A DNA stretch of 64,000 nt from Blastobasis lacticolella (Eukaryota; Arthropoda; Insecta; Lepidoptera; Blastobasidae): assembly GCA_905147135.1 (NCBI GenBank), contig LR990055.1, positions 2,356,001 through 2,420,000 of the forward strand, read 5' to 3'. This document shows positions 11,922 through 22,193 of this stretch, in pieces (position 1 is the stretch's first letter; each line of letters opens with the position of its first letter). The notes below the pieces were generated by a model. The model saw nothing but the letters and a program-made list of their open reading frames with translations, was not told the origin of the DNA and ran no database searches. Both the position numbers and the translations under genes were made by a program.

Positions 11922-13033
11922 TCTGTCTGATAGATACATAACAGCAAAAAATTATTAACTCTTTTAACCATTTCTGCTTAGACATTGTAGCACCAATCGT
12001 GAAGTTTTGGAGTATCTATCATAACTATAACATAAACGCAGCTGTTGCAAAGCGAATTAACAGCATGTCTTCACCAAACACAATAAATACAATAGAGGAA
12101 ACAATATCGAATTTCAACAGCCCAATTCGAAGGCTTACATCTGCTCTTAAAAGGACATTTTTTCCATAAACACTTTGTTAATTTTGCGCCCACTTTTGTA
12201 GGGAGAAGACAAGGAATGCTTTGTTGTCATCGGCTTTGTAAAAAGACCTCCCCCGCCCCGAAGTTTGCTAGTATTCGTTGGACTGCAAGAGGAATTGGAG
12301 CGAGATTTGTAGGTCAAATGATACTGGTCAGAGTGCGTTGTCGCATCTGCCATTTGGAAAAGTTATTCTGACGTTTGGCAGATGGTCAGGGCTGCCGCAC
12401 CGTTTATCATGGATAATGAATATAATATTTTTTTATTAAAAATAATATTATTAATGATAAAATGTTATTGATCTCGCATTTGGAGCGTGTCAATCAGGTT
12501 TTGTGTGCGTTCGGCGATTCGTGAATAGTGTCTTGAGGCGAGGTTGAATGGATTTTCGTTTATTGTGCAACCAGACGTTGTTTCTTGGCCATTTGATGCT
12601 TGAATGAGTAATTTATACTTCGAAATCGTTGGCTACTGTATGTCTAACTTTATTTTGTAACGTATTTTGTTTAGAGCTTCGTTCTTGAGCACACCTATCT
12701 TCACAATGGTGCCTGCCTACCTCCTCCAAGAAGAAAGAAGTTCTATCGAATATTGGTGGCGATTTTTGGAAGATTTCGCCTAAGGTGGTTTTATGTTTTA
12801 GAGAAATGTTTTTGCAATTTAATTTTTTTATCATCTCTGTATCAACTCCTCGGTTTGTCGCCGATATCTGTAGTTGACTAAGCTATGAATCGGATTTGAG
12901 CACGAATAGTGAAACAGCGGATAAAATAGGCAGGTAGCTAAATATTTCCAATAAACACTACCAACCTCTTCACACATACTTTGGCTATTGTCCACACTTT
13001 CACCAAATGAACTTGTAAATATCTCAGGTAAAA
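11922..13033. other. No feature recognised
   Basis: Two minus-strand open frames of about 74 codons (12613-12834 and 12831-13055) lie here, but neither has splice signals or a family I know. Confidence 0.5.
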
Positions 13034-13140
13034 GATGGTCATCCCTGTCCCTCAATCAATCCGGGACAAAGCATTGTCCCGCCAAGACACCTGTCCCGTG
13101 TCTGTCATCTCGTGGTCTCTATTTCATTTATTTCGCGCCA
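13034..13140. repeat. GGGACA/TGTCCC-rich repeat, copy 1
   Basis: CCGGGACAAAGCATTGTCCCG is a near palindrome and is followed by CACCTGTCCCG. The arrangement recurs at 13674-13775. Confidence 0.65.
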
Positions 13141-13673
13141 TTTTAGTTGCGACAGTTATTTCGTTGTTTCCATTACGATTTTGGTTGACAAGTGTCGATA
13201 AGAGAGACATGTTGTAATTTTGAGTTCGACGCTCTTGGGTCTTTGTGGCAGTACGACCTTGAGTAAGGGCAAACCATTCTAGAATTAATAAAGACAAGAT
13301 ATTCATACTAGTTAATACAAATTAACTTTATTTTTGTAAATGTATATCTAAAATAATATATTTGTAATTACAAAATGAAGCAGATTAGGTTGCAGCTTAG
13401 GTCCATTTAATCAAACTCAATGAAGAAAATTAAAAACCTTTTTTAATGATAGATATATATCCAATGGGTTTGTCTAAACTACTGACTTATATTGAGGCAA
13501 ACAATGAGATAGTAGATATTTAAGATATCATATCCAGTTTGATAAAAGTAGCTGCAGCTAAAGATACAAGCTGATACATAAAAACGAAATTCAACTGAAA
13601 ACGGACCATACTCCACCACTCACAACCTACACCTACAACCTCCTAGCTATATGCCGACTTATCCAGGGACCCG

Positions 13674-13775
13674 AGTGGTCAACCCTGTCCCGTAAGTCCT
13701 CATAAATCCGGGACACCGCATTGTCCGACGGGACACCTGTCCCGCAGTCCCGCGCTCTCTATTTAATGCACCGAC
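13674..13775. repeat. GGGACA/TGTCCC-rich repeat, copy 2
   Basis: CCGGGACACCGCATTGTCCG and GGGACACCTGTCCCG follow GTGGTCAACCCTGTCCC. The copy aligns with 13034-13140 over about 100 bp, in the same orientation. Confidence 0.65.
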
Positions 13776-14475
13776 GTTTTAAAGCCACAGTTGAAGAGCG
13801 GATTAGGACAGACGAAGTTTCCACTCTCTTTGTACAAATAGAGGTTCTTGAAAGACAAATAGAGAGAGATATTATACAAATTGAGATTCGCAAATCTGCA
13901 TGTTGTGTTAATTACTACATTGTACAATTTTTAGATTCCGTAAATTCTACTTTCTTTTTTCTTTCTTTTCTAATTGACTGCGGTTTTGTCTAATGTCAGT
14001 GAGTCACAGGATAATAAGGAAATATTTGAACTAATATTATATCAACATGAATATTTGTTTGTTTGGTTATCGTTATTCCATGTTTATACGGAGAAATAAG
14101 GACAACCAGATATTTAGCACAGCAGTTCGAAGGGGACGAAATAGGAAAAATTATATCTTATTAGTTAGGAAATAGGGTTAACGTTGAAGTCGCGAACAAA
14201 GGTTGTTTAAACACTAACAAATGTATAACAAAATGACAACTGAACAGTTTAATACGAAAGAGACAACTATTATTGCACAATAATAATAATAGCATCATCG
14301 TTATGATAATCATGGCAATTGTCGTGCATTGTTCGCATTACGGCTTCCAGTAAAATTCAGTTTTTATAGGCTAACGAGTCACGTTTTACAGATACTCAAT
14401 AATTACTTGATTCAGATAAAAATAACCAGTATTATGTATTACTGGCATGGTTATGTGCCTAGTTGCATATAACAC
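13776..14475. other. No feature recognised
   Basis: AT-rich sequence without readable genes or repeats. Confidence 0.55.
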
Positions 14476-14775
14476 CTACAAGTCCTGCGATCGAAACTGA
14501 ATCGTGACACGTTTAGAAACCTTGTCACAGTAAATGAGTACAGCTGATAGTAATAATGCACATCGGATTGTTTGGCTTTCTCGAAGATCTTGGATCATGA
14601 CACCAGTATTGTATGCTAAAGTTTTGTTATGACAAAGTTGTTCAGAGAAATTTACCGTATCCGTCACTGCATGTGCATTTCTATTAATCTTTGTTATTAT
14701 TTTATTACTAACGGGAAAGTCACTGATTTCATCAAAACCAACTTTAGCTATATTGTCCAACTTAAGTAAATAAAT
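14476..14775 (-). CDS. Candidate coding fragment, unidentified
   Basis: An open minus-strand frame runs from just after a TAG (above 14775) to TAG at 14476. It contains LDNIAKVGFDEISDFPVSN, then NFSEQLCHNKTLAYNTG, MIQDLRES and ALLLSAVLIYCDKVSKRV. It lacks an ATG near its start; a weak AG (ACTTAAG) just before LDN could be an acceptor. Residue mix looks protein-like, but there is no repeat match in the window, no polyadenylation signal I can point to, and no family I recognise. It could be a last exon, an old transposon piece or chance. Confidence 0.25.
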   Translation of the reverse strand: MYLLKLDNIAKVGFDEISDFPVSNKIITKINRNAHAVTDTVNFSEQLCHNKTLAYNTGVMIQDLRESQTIRCALLLSAVLIYCDKVSKRVTIQFRSQDL

Positions 14776-16361
14776 CTAACTATTCAATCTTAAATACCTG
14801 TCTGCCATGGAAATTAAAATTTATAGATAGGTCGTCACGAAAGGACCAAAAATAAAAATGTTATTGTTTGAAGAGAAATGCAGAAATGCCCGTACATTAC
14901 CTAGGCCTGAGTTACGCCAGCAAAATCCGGTTAAATCCTGCCAAATGGACGGAAACACCTGTTTCCACAATCCCCGTAATGCGTTGCAGATTGAATATTT
15001 AATTGTACTTGAAAATAATAATGAGTTTGCCAGAATTTACTTGCAAATTATTCTTCTGCGTACCAGCTTGTCGTGGCTATTTCTCTACGCTTATTTTACG
15101 GTAACCTAAGGAAGGATATTGTGGTAGCTACTTTTGATATTTTAGAAAAAAATGCTGAGTTTTTGGTGGACGAAGTCGCGAGCAATAAAAACACATTAAT
15201 TTACCTTATTAGTTTACATACCTACAGGAAGGTAAAAAACAATGATGATATACCTACTGAAATTAACTGTGAGCCCTGCACTAAGGCTCTTGCAATTGCA
15301 AGGCAATCTTGTATCGTTTAACGTGGCTTAATACCTAGTACAAATATAATATGACAGGCCACTAAAATCTACTGCTAGACTAGAAACACAAGATCTATAA
15401 TTTACTGGATATTTACCGTTACTGGCAGTCACAAAACCAAACGAATTGTAAAGTGTTCGAATAGTACTTAAGATGAAACCGTCCAATAATTTTGTTTTTC
15501 TGCACTGACAGACTAAACTGGAACGCTTTGCTCATAGAAAGAGTCATTGTTTTGCTATGCAGAGTGCGGAGAAATGCTAATTTTGATACATTTATGCATC
15601 TTATTAAAAAAATTATCTCCTAAATAAAAAATCTATTCAGCGATCATTTTAGTTTAGTTATTCAGCTATTCCTGAATATTATTTCAGATTGGAATTATGG
15701 ACTGCCACGCCAATCCGGCCGTTTAAAAATCATTCGCTTCAATTAAATGGACGCCATGCCCACACAGATGTCGCCCATTTCGAAAAACGATTCACGAATT
15801 TCAGTATATTCGGACAATCCATAAATTACACCATCAATTAATCTGGATTCATTGAACGAAACTATTATAGTAGGGGTGGGAAATTATTAATATAGAAATG
15901 TGCCAAAATTGGGGTGGGCGAAAATTATTTGTCCGAAAGTGCTTTTCCAAAAGGACTGTGCACCCCTGCCCAATACGTTTGGTATACAGGTTGAATAAAA
16001 TAATATAAATATAGGTACGATTTTATCTTTTAAAAATTCCAATAGGTTTAGATTAGGCAAAAGCTTTAGGTACGTAATCTCAGCGTGTATAGTCTACCGT
16101 GTATGGTCTAGTGGAATTGGTTCCAATTAATCCATTGTTGTCTGGAACAGAGTTAGGTAATTAGCAACACCGCCTGTTTCACAGTTCTGTCTATATAGGT
16201 CTACACTTGTCATTTAAGTGTGTTTTTCCGAGATACTAATCGTTCATTATCAGTCTTCTGCCCTTGGCTTCGTTCTCAAACAAAAACTGATAAATGAAAA
16301 CTGGTCTAGCTACTCTGAAGCGCTCTGTAACATTGAATGTAAACTCATTATTATTAATAAA
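14776..16361. other. No feature recognised
   Basis: AT-rich, apparently unique sequence. Short open frames at 14858-15109 and 15073-15321 lack support. Confidence 0.5.
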
Positions 16362-16562
16362 CTAGTGGACCTGGCACGACTTCGTTCGCGTACACATACT
16401 TTACCCCAATCCTTTTACTTGCTTATAAACCTTCCTCTTGAATCACTCTATCTATTGTTAAAAATCGCATTAAAATCTGTTGCGTACTTTAAAAGATTTA
16501 AGCTTACGGATACATACATTGACACAGACGGCGATAAGCGACATTGTTTTATACTATGTAGA
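16362..16562 (-). mobile_element. Short Helitron, second subfamily
   Basis: On the minus strand it runs from TCTACATAGTATAAAACAAT to CGAAGTCGTGCCAGGTCCACTAG followed by T. It is about 201 bp. Relatives lie at 37469, 39709 and 54812. Confidence 0.8.
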
Positions 16563-16756
16563 ACCCAAAGCAATTTGAAAAAGCAATATCCAGCCTGTAT
16601 AGCATTTAAAGCAATAAGTAAACAGTATTTACAAATAATATTAATCTCCCAAATCCACGTTGCAATCCCCATATATTTTATTGTCCACTGGGGGGCCATT
16701 TTGTGTTTTATTGAACTTCTAGCGTACCCCCCGTAACGGCACAGAATGGACCACAT

Positions 16757-16807
16757 GGGGTCCCGCAAGGATCAATGCTTGGACCGAGCCTATTTTTTGT
16801 GTACTTA
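16757..16807 (+). pseudogene. LINE reverse-transcriptase remnant (GVPQG motif)
   Basis: The plus strand reads GVPQGSMLGPSLFFVYL, the well-known conserved block of non-LTR reverse transcriptases (usually GVPQGSILGPLLF). The flanks are not open in this frame. It lies just downstream of the Helitron at 16362-16562. Confidence 0.7.
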
Positions 16808-17514
16808 TTTCGGGTTTTTATTAGGCGTTTAGTATGAAATTGCGTTCTTTTTTCTTTAAAAGATATGGCCACCAGCTTTGTTTTTTTGTTATTTTTATTG
16901 CTTGTTTCTTAGCTACCTGATAAACTATGTTATGTTTTTTAAATTAGACCATTATTGAGCGAAATTATATATGGATTATGAATTCATTTACGTACAGTGC
17001 CTCCGTTCCTAAATGGTTTCTATATTCTAGCTTACAATTTCATTATGATTAGCAACGCACGTACACACAATATACCTACTCATCCATTAACCCTATTTGT
17101 CGATAAAGTAAATCAATTTCCATAATACTCTATTCATAAGCGGTTTAATCAAAACCGCTGTGTCGGAAATTGGTGTGGTAAAATATACTGTAGGTTATTA
17201 CAAAAAGTATCGACTCGACAGAAGTTTTTTAATCTAAAAAGTTTAGCAACACAGGTCAGGTTTGCTGAATGTAAACAAGGTAATGGGGCCCCATGATTAG
17301 AAATTCCTGTATGTAATTTACTGGTGTGTGTTTTAATGTGTAGTTGATTTGTATTTTAATAGCAATATCTACTTGTATATTATTTTAGCGTTATACGAAC
17401 GTAAAAACATTGGATGTTGAGTAAATAGTCAATAACCTAACCGATCCAAAAAGTTGGATAACCCAGATCAAGTTTACTTAAACTCAAATATTTCCTAAAC
17501 TACAAAACCGAATT

Positions 17515-17690
17515 TAATGAAACAAAGCTAAGAACCATCTCGATTGAACTGGCTTTCAAACAGAGAAAACCGCATCCAAATCGGTCCATCCGTTCGGGAG
17601 CTACGATGCCACGGACTGATACACAAAGCCACAGATTCACACGTCAAACTTACCCCCCCAGCACCCCTTATTTTTCGCCGGGGGTTAAAA
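17515..17690 (+). repeat. Dispersed repeat K
   Basis: It shares GAGCTACGATGCCACGGAC and the 3' part ending CGGGGGTTAAAAA with other K copies. Confidence 0.6.
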
Positions 17691-18279
17691 AGAGCTATTT
17701 GTCCTACTAGTTGATATACCAATATCAACTATTATTATACTATTTTATATAGAATGAAATCAGAATTTAGAATGAGGACTTACATGTGATGTGTTATATG
17801 TGCTTTTAGAGATAAAATTGAATACAGTTCTAAGGTAGCGCCTACTTCATTAAGAAAGTACAGTAGCTGTAATCCTTCACGAAAACCTTTTCCCCATGTT
17901 TTCGATCAACAACACAACACGTACGTTCGTCTGTCTGCACGTCCCGTGTTCATTACACGAGCCTGAACTCGATCCAAACACGGCACAAGTTTCCGGAATG
18001 CTTAAGTAAGTAAGTATCTTTCGTTACAAGCTTTGTACAAATTTCAGACTTACTTAAGTATTCTATGCTTAAGAGAAGTTTTGGCCCGGATTAAGTCCCG
18101 GGTAAAGGGATGCCTTGCTTAAGTTCCAACTTACATACGGAATTGAATGTGTACTAAGTTGGCTCTGTTTCAATGCAACAGATGTTTGGTTACACTTCAA
18201 GCGGTAGATCAAAGCGGAGGGATTTAATTAGAATTTATTCTTTTAGGAACTTACGATTTACTTGTTTCTTATCTTTAAC
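17691..18279. other. No feature recognised
   Basis: Sequence without a repeat match here. Short inverted CTTAAGTAAGTAAG / CTTACTTAAG stretches lie at 18001-18060. Confidence 0.5.
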
Positions 18280-18527
18280 AAATAAATAAATATGCTTCGA
18301 AATATTCACACAACGCTCCACTACTTACTTATTATTAACTTTGGAGCTAGATGGCGCTGTGTGAATTTTTTAAAACACATCTTATTTTAATACTACATCT
18401 CGACCCGTAACAGAAATTAAAATTCATCATTTCAATTTCTGCTCTGCCGGGAATTGAATCCGGGACCTCTGCTTGGCAGACCGGCTATCCAACTGGATGT
18501 TAACTAACTAAATCACTCACGTAGTCA
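18280..18527 (-). mobile_element. SINE-A, diverged copy
   Basis: The tail AATAAATAAATA, CGCTGTGTGAATT region and head (GGGAATTGAATCCGGGACC) are recognisable. Several indels are present. Confidence 0.75.
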
Positions 18528-18665
18528 ATAACACTGCTACGATCAATAAGTAATGATTTTAATCCTGTATATCTTTTATCTATGACTGGATTATTACAAG
18601 CATTCATTATCATTATCATCCAGCTTCTCCTTCGACATTTTCCTCCTATCTTGTATTATAAAAAG

Positions 18666-18830
18666 GTTTTTTCCATTAATTTATTTATTTATTTATTTAT
18701 ACTTCATGCACAAACAGTACATTGGCGGACTTAAAGCTAAAATAGCATTATCTACCAGTCTACCAGGAGAGAAAACAGTTGACAAAAAGGTATGCGGTGC
18801 AGGAAGATTACTTACAAGTAAAGATTATTA
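18666..18830 (-). mobile_element. Non-LTR element 3' end with (TAAA)n tail
   Basis: On the minus strand it reads CTGGTAGATAATGC then TTTAAGTCCGCCAATGTAC, ending in an (ATAAA)n tail. The last 50 bp recur at 26699-26777. Confidence 0.65.
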
Positions 18831-19406
18831 TTAGTAAGTATTAATGTTGAGTTGGTTGCTAAATTAGAAGATGATGAAAACTAAACTTAATTCTGAATCG
18901 ACCTAAATCACTAACATTATTACTTACAGCGCATCGTATTGATTTAAAAGTAGAGCGAAGAATATGCAGTTTGCAATTTTGAAGACGATGAAGTAATCGA
19001 ATGGAAGTTGTAGCAACAACTAACAAAATACAGAGAAAAGCCACTCGAAAATAACCGAGAAAATTGGAGGCTGGGACTAATTCGCTAACGATTAACTAAT
19101 TGTTCACAAACTGTCTAAAACTTCCATCTATTGTAATATAGGTCTTATTGCATAGCGGTTAAGTCCATTTTCGATTGAGTCACGGCATAATTCCGGTTAC
19201 TTAATGAGACAATGACATCTATAACTGAAGCAACTTAGTTTTGTAAATCTAGTTATAATTTACGTCATTATCGTTTCAGTTTTGTTTCGTGCTTGTTTAA
19301 GTTTGTTTGAGACGTTTTGTTTTTATATAATTGGTCTAAACAGGAATTTGACCGCCACCTCACCGGTGGCGGTTTCGGTTTCAATTAATCGGTGAACATT
19401 TTTTTT

Positions 19407-19747
19407 AAGAGAGGTAGGGCATAGCGGGTTATCTCGTTCGAATTGGAGCCGCCCGACTGGGGAAGTATCTCCACCTTACAGAATATCGCTGCTAAATAAT
19501 ACTCTTTTAAATAGTATTGTGTTTCTGCCGGCGAGTAAGGTTTCCAGTGCTCCATAGGGTGGGGATTTGGGGAACCGTGGCTTCGGCAGTTGAGTGGCAT
19601 TTGCCTTTTTGCTACCAGGGCAACGTGTTATAGAGGTGGGCAACGCATTGGCGAAACTCTAGGTGTTGCTAATGTCTATAGGCAGTCACTATCCATCAGG
19701 TGGCCCGCTTGCCTGTTTGCCTACCGTACAACATAAAAAAAAAAAAA
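19407..19747 (+). mobile_element. SINE-C, full length
   Basis: It has the same AAGAGAGGTAGGGCATAGCG start as the 10.9-kb copy and ends in poly(A). It lies about 150 bp upstream of the inferred acceptor of the Dok-7-like start exon. Confidence 0.87.
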
Positions 19748-19941
19748 TTGGGCCTTGTTTTCATCGTTCACTAGTTACCGCTTACCTTCAGGTTAGCTAT
19801 GTGCTGGTTTGTCAGCATAAAAAATCGTTTGGTTAGCGATTTGAAAATTAAAGTGTTGAGCTGTCAGGTTTTAATATTGTCTTCTCTTTCTCCGCAGGTT
19901 CATTAAAGTGAGACAGTGTAGTGAGCATGCGCTAGTTCGCG

Positions 19942-19977
19942 ATGCCGCCGGCGCGGCGCCGTTGTCGTGTCACGTGA
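19942..19977 (+). promoter_or_regulatory. Upstream reading frame (uORF) before the Dok-7-like ATG
   Basis: ATG at 19942 opens an 11-codon frame rich in Arg and Pro (MPPARRRCRVT) ending in TGA at 19975-19977, 15 nt before the main ATG. A minimal ATG-CGC-TAG frame lies at 19927-19935. If this sequence is transcribed, scanning ribosomes would meet both before the main start, which usually lowers translation. Confidence 0.5.
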
Positions 19978-19978
19978 C
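19969..19978. promoter_or_regulatory. Palindromic E-box GTCACGTGAC
   Basis: A perfect 10-bp palindrome with the CACGTG core bound by bHLH-zip factors (USF, MITF/TFE and Max types) lies 15 bp upstream of the main ATG and overlaps the end of the 11-codon uORF. A CCGCCATCTTGG motif of the Pho/YY1 type (GCCAT core, minus strand) covers the ATG itself at 19988-19999. The two together look promoter-like, but function is inferred only. Confidence 0.4.
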
Positions 19979-19992
19979 CAACGGATTCCAAG

Positions 19993-20058
19993 ATGGCGGA
20001 CAGCAGTCCCGCCAACTCGATCATAGAGGGCACTGTCAAATTCCGTGACGGGAAGAAG
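19993..20058 (+). CDS. DOK7: Dok-7-like adaptor, coding exon 1 (N-terminus of PH domain)
   Basis: Twenty-two codons run from an ATG in a good context (CCAAGATGG) to a GT donor (AAG|GTAAGA). The peptide begins MADSSPANSIIEG and continues with TVKFRDGKK, the first strand of a PH domain. Joined in phase 0 to the exon at 28286 it reads RDGKK|WKSRW, which matches the start of the vertebrate DOK7 PH domain as I recall it (EGQVKLRDGKKWKSRW). Vertebrate DOK7 is a cytoplasmic adaptor that binds the receptor kinase MuSK through PH and PTB domains at the neuromuscular junction; the insect role is not visible here. The ATG is preceded by two short upstream reading frames. The rest of the PH domain, the PTB domain and the C-terminal tail are not in this window. 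Orthology is inferred from 37 residues plus intron positions; another Dok-family member is less likely. Confidence 0.85.
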
Positions 20059-20139
20059 GTAAGAATTTTCAAGTTTGTCAACCTACAATAACTAATAGAA
20101 AATATGTAAGCAGTCTCCAAAACTGTTTAAATTACGGAG

Positions 20140-20530
20140 TTATAGAGCACGCGGGGAATGCATTACGCACGTTACTCTCCATGGGGGGATGACGGGCCTG
20201 TGTGGATCTACCCGCTTAACCTCAATGGAGGTGTCATGAGAGCAGCCGAAGCCTTTCCATCCATGACACCTCCGATGACCACCCGTCTTACACGACGGTC
20301 CCTTGCAGGGTAGACATGGGAATAGCCGGAAACGCCGAACCATAACATTCTCCGTTGTACAGACTCCGAAGGCCTAAGGCATCAAAGCCGCTTATGAGTG
20401 GAGGGTCATCGACAATCCGAGCGCCCACCGTCCCCCCTGGCGGGGTACAGTTGTGAATAGCCGGAAACGCCGAACCATTCCCATCCGACGTAGCTAGGCA
20501 ATGCAGCCAAAGATGCGCACCTCCGTTCCT
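20140..20530. repeat. GC-rich block with direct and inverted repeats in intron 1
   Basis: A 24-bp direct repeat containing AATAGCCGGAAACGCCGAAC occurs at 20320-20343 and 20455-20478. A perfect 12-bp inverted repeat, GGAGGTGTCATG, occurs at 20227 and 20262. The block is far more GC-rich than its surroundings. It begins about 80 bp after the exon 1 donor. I suspect a retroelement remnant. Confidence 0.6.
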
Positions 20531-20974
20531 CCAATTCCTGCCTCAACTGTCATAACCTACCTATTACTCAAACCATACAACAAAGCGCAGGGTAACTTCG
20601 TTAAGCTACCTACACCAGACCTCAAACGAAATGGATCCTAAGCCAATCACTTAACATGCGACGGTAACGTCGCCCTATCCAATATTCGGAGCGTGTTTGC
20701 TTATCGCACCGATACGGCATCGATATCTGGGAAATATGTCACCATATCGATTGTATTTATCGATAAGACAGCAGATAAGGCCAACACAGTAGTCGAGTTC
20801 AGAGAAAACGAGTAGCTGTAGCATAGGCTGCTTATTTTTTTATGATTATTAAAGGGATTGCAATAGTATGACGTTCGAATTTCGATACTGAAAACTTCGG
20901 CAACATTGTCGCTTATCAGGTTCTTTAGGTACATATTTGCTAGATAGATTTATAGATTGCGGTCTAGCGGTTGA

Positions 20975-21302
20975 AGACGCGGGGTCCGCTTTGACCCCGA
21001 TTGATGATTCAGGATTTGGAAGGTCAGCTTATTACGGAGGAGCGACTGCCATCTGAACTCCGTGTCCGCGAACCCCGTTTATAGGGGAGCTTGACCAGAT
21101 TGGAGCATGGTACCGAGCGACATTCAGTCGCCTGAATTCACAGGTTTCATCACGATATTTTCCCTCACCGTAAGAGCATTAGTGTTCAATTAATGTACTT
21201 AACACAGAAAAAATTAAGTCACATTAAGTTTAATACATTGCTGCACTGGGGATCGAATCTGGTACCTCTTGTTTACGAGTCTGCCCTCTAGCCACCGACG
21301 CT
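20975..21302 (-). mobile_element. SINE-B copy
   Basis: The minus-strand head is recognisable (GAGCGTCGGTGGCTAGAGG and a decayed box B), and the body runs to GGACCCCGCGTC. It ends directly before the orphan exon at 21306. Confidence 0.8.
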
Positions 21303-21305
21303 CAC

Positions 21306-21659
21306 AAACTACACTATTTCGAGGAATTAGTCAATGCATTGGAATTTACTTTGCCGGAATTATCAATCAAATCAAACGGATGAAGGTACGAGTATACATG
21401 ACTAATGTGTTTAGCGACATGCATATCAATAACAAAACAATATTTCTTCAATTTTTATATAATATACCGAGTCATTGGAATTGTTACTATTCTCGAATTA
21501 GTAAATGAGTTCTTTTTGTACAGGGAACTTTCTAATTGGTCGAAACCACAGGTGACCAAAGAGCTGGCAGCACAAATAATAAGCATTGCTATTCAGAGAG
21601 GTAACGCTGCCAGCATCTTGGGTCCACACGGTCCAAATTGTATAAATTTCTTAACATAG
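21306..21659 (+). pseudogene. Orphan 3'-terminal exon pair, probably a decayed gene end
   Basis: Two protein-like segments sit on either side of a 138-nt intron (donor AAG|GTACGA after 21385, acceptor TTTTTGTACAG ending 21523). The first reads KLHYFEELVNALEFTLPELS and SIKSNG, then an in-frame TGA at 21381-21383. The second joins in the same frame and reads ELSNWSKPQVTKELAAQII, then SIAIQRGNAASILGPHGPN and INFLT, before a TAG stop at 21657. An AATAAA follows at 21717. Phase, stop and polyadenylation signal fit a genuine terminal exon, but the TGA and the SINE-B directly upstream (ending 21302) suggest the gene is broken. I do not recognise the family. It is on the same strand as the Dok-7-like gene and inside its first intron. 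Confidence 0.45.
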
Positions 21660-21795
21660 TTAATTTCGCTTTTGTTTTTATTGTAAATATTTAGTTTTTA
21701 TGTTAGTTGTTTTATAAATAAAGAGTATTAGTACCTAATTTCTCAAATAATTGTGTTAATATAACATTAGTAATATTTTTAAGATTTTAGAATAA
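21621..21795 (+). repeat. Local duplication, copy 1 (terminal exon end plus 3' UTR)
   Basis: This stretch covers the last codons, the stop and the 3' UTR with AATAAA (21717-21722). It recurs about 570 bp downstream. Confidence 0.8.
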
Positions 21796-21814
21796 TAATA
21801 ATAATAAAATAATA

Positions 21815-22056
21815 AATAAATATTCGTGGACAAATTCACACAGCGCCATCTAGCCCCAAACTAAGCAAAGCTTGTGCTATGGGTGTTAGATAACTGATAT
21901 ACTACTTAAATACTTTTAAATACATACTTATTATACATAGAACACCCAGACCCGTAACAGAAATTAAAATTCATCATTTAAATTTCTGCCCGGCCGGGAA
22001 TCGAACCCGGGACCTCTTGCGTGGCAGATGTTGACCACTGAACTACTCAGGTCGTC
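21815..22056 (-). mobile_element. SINE-A copy
   Basis: The body and head are well preserved, with a small deletion of about 11 bp in the head (TGGCAGATGTTGACC). It lies between the two 3' UTR duplicates. Confidence 0.88.
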
Positions 22057-22192
22057 AATTCCTCGTCGAGATCTTCACCCCGCTGCTTTTCAAAGTCTCG
22101 AATTTTGGATTCAACCAAAGTCCTCCACTCCGGTCTCTCAGAGGCTAACTTCTTACAGATACACATACACACAAGTCAAACTTACTTTTTGT
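22057..22192. repeat. Block shared with 9294-9440, joined to SINE-A
   Basis: Second copy of the block; the junction with the SINE-A 5' end (GGTCGTC|AATTCCT) is the same. Confidence 0.8.
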
Positions 22193-22193
22193 T

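Larger units (their letters stand above)
19898..19992 (+). other. DOK7: 5' UTR part of the Dok-7-like start exon
   Basis: A pyrimidine-rich acceptor (CTTCTCTTTCTCCGCAG, ending 19897) precedes a stretch that becomes GC-rich toward the ATG, unlike the AT-rich surroundings. This suggests the start exon is spliced to an upstream non-coding exon that I could not locate. Alternatively transcription starts inside this GC-rich stretch and the acceptor is fortuitous. Confidence 0.55.

Noticed and set aside
16218..16736. Longest open frame, 172 codons on the + strand
   Set aside because: It runs backwards through the Helitron at 16362-16562 and has no recognisable motif.
20701..20934. 77-codon minus-strand frame in intron 1
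   Set aside because: Non-ATG start, no splice borders and no motif.
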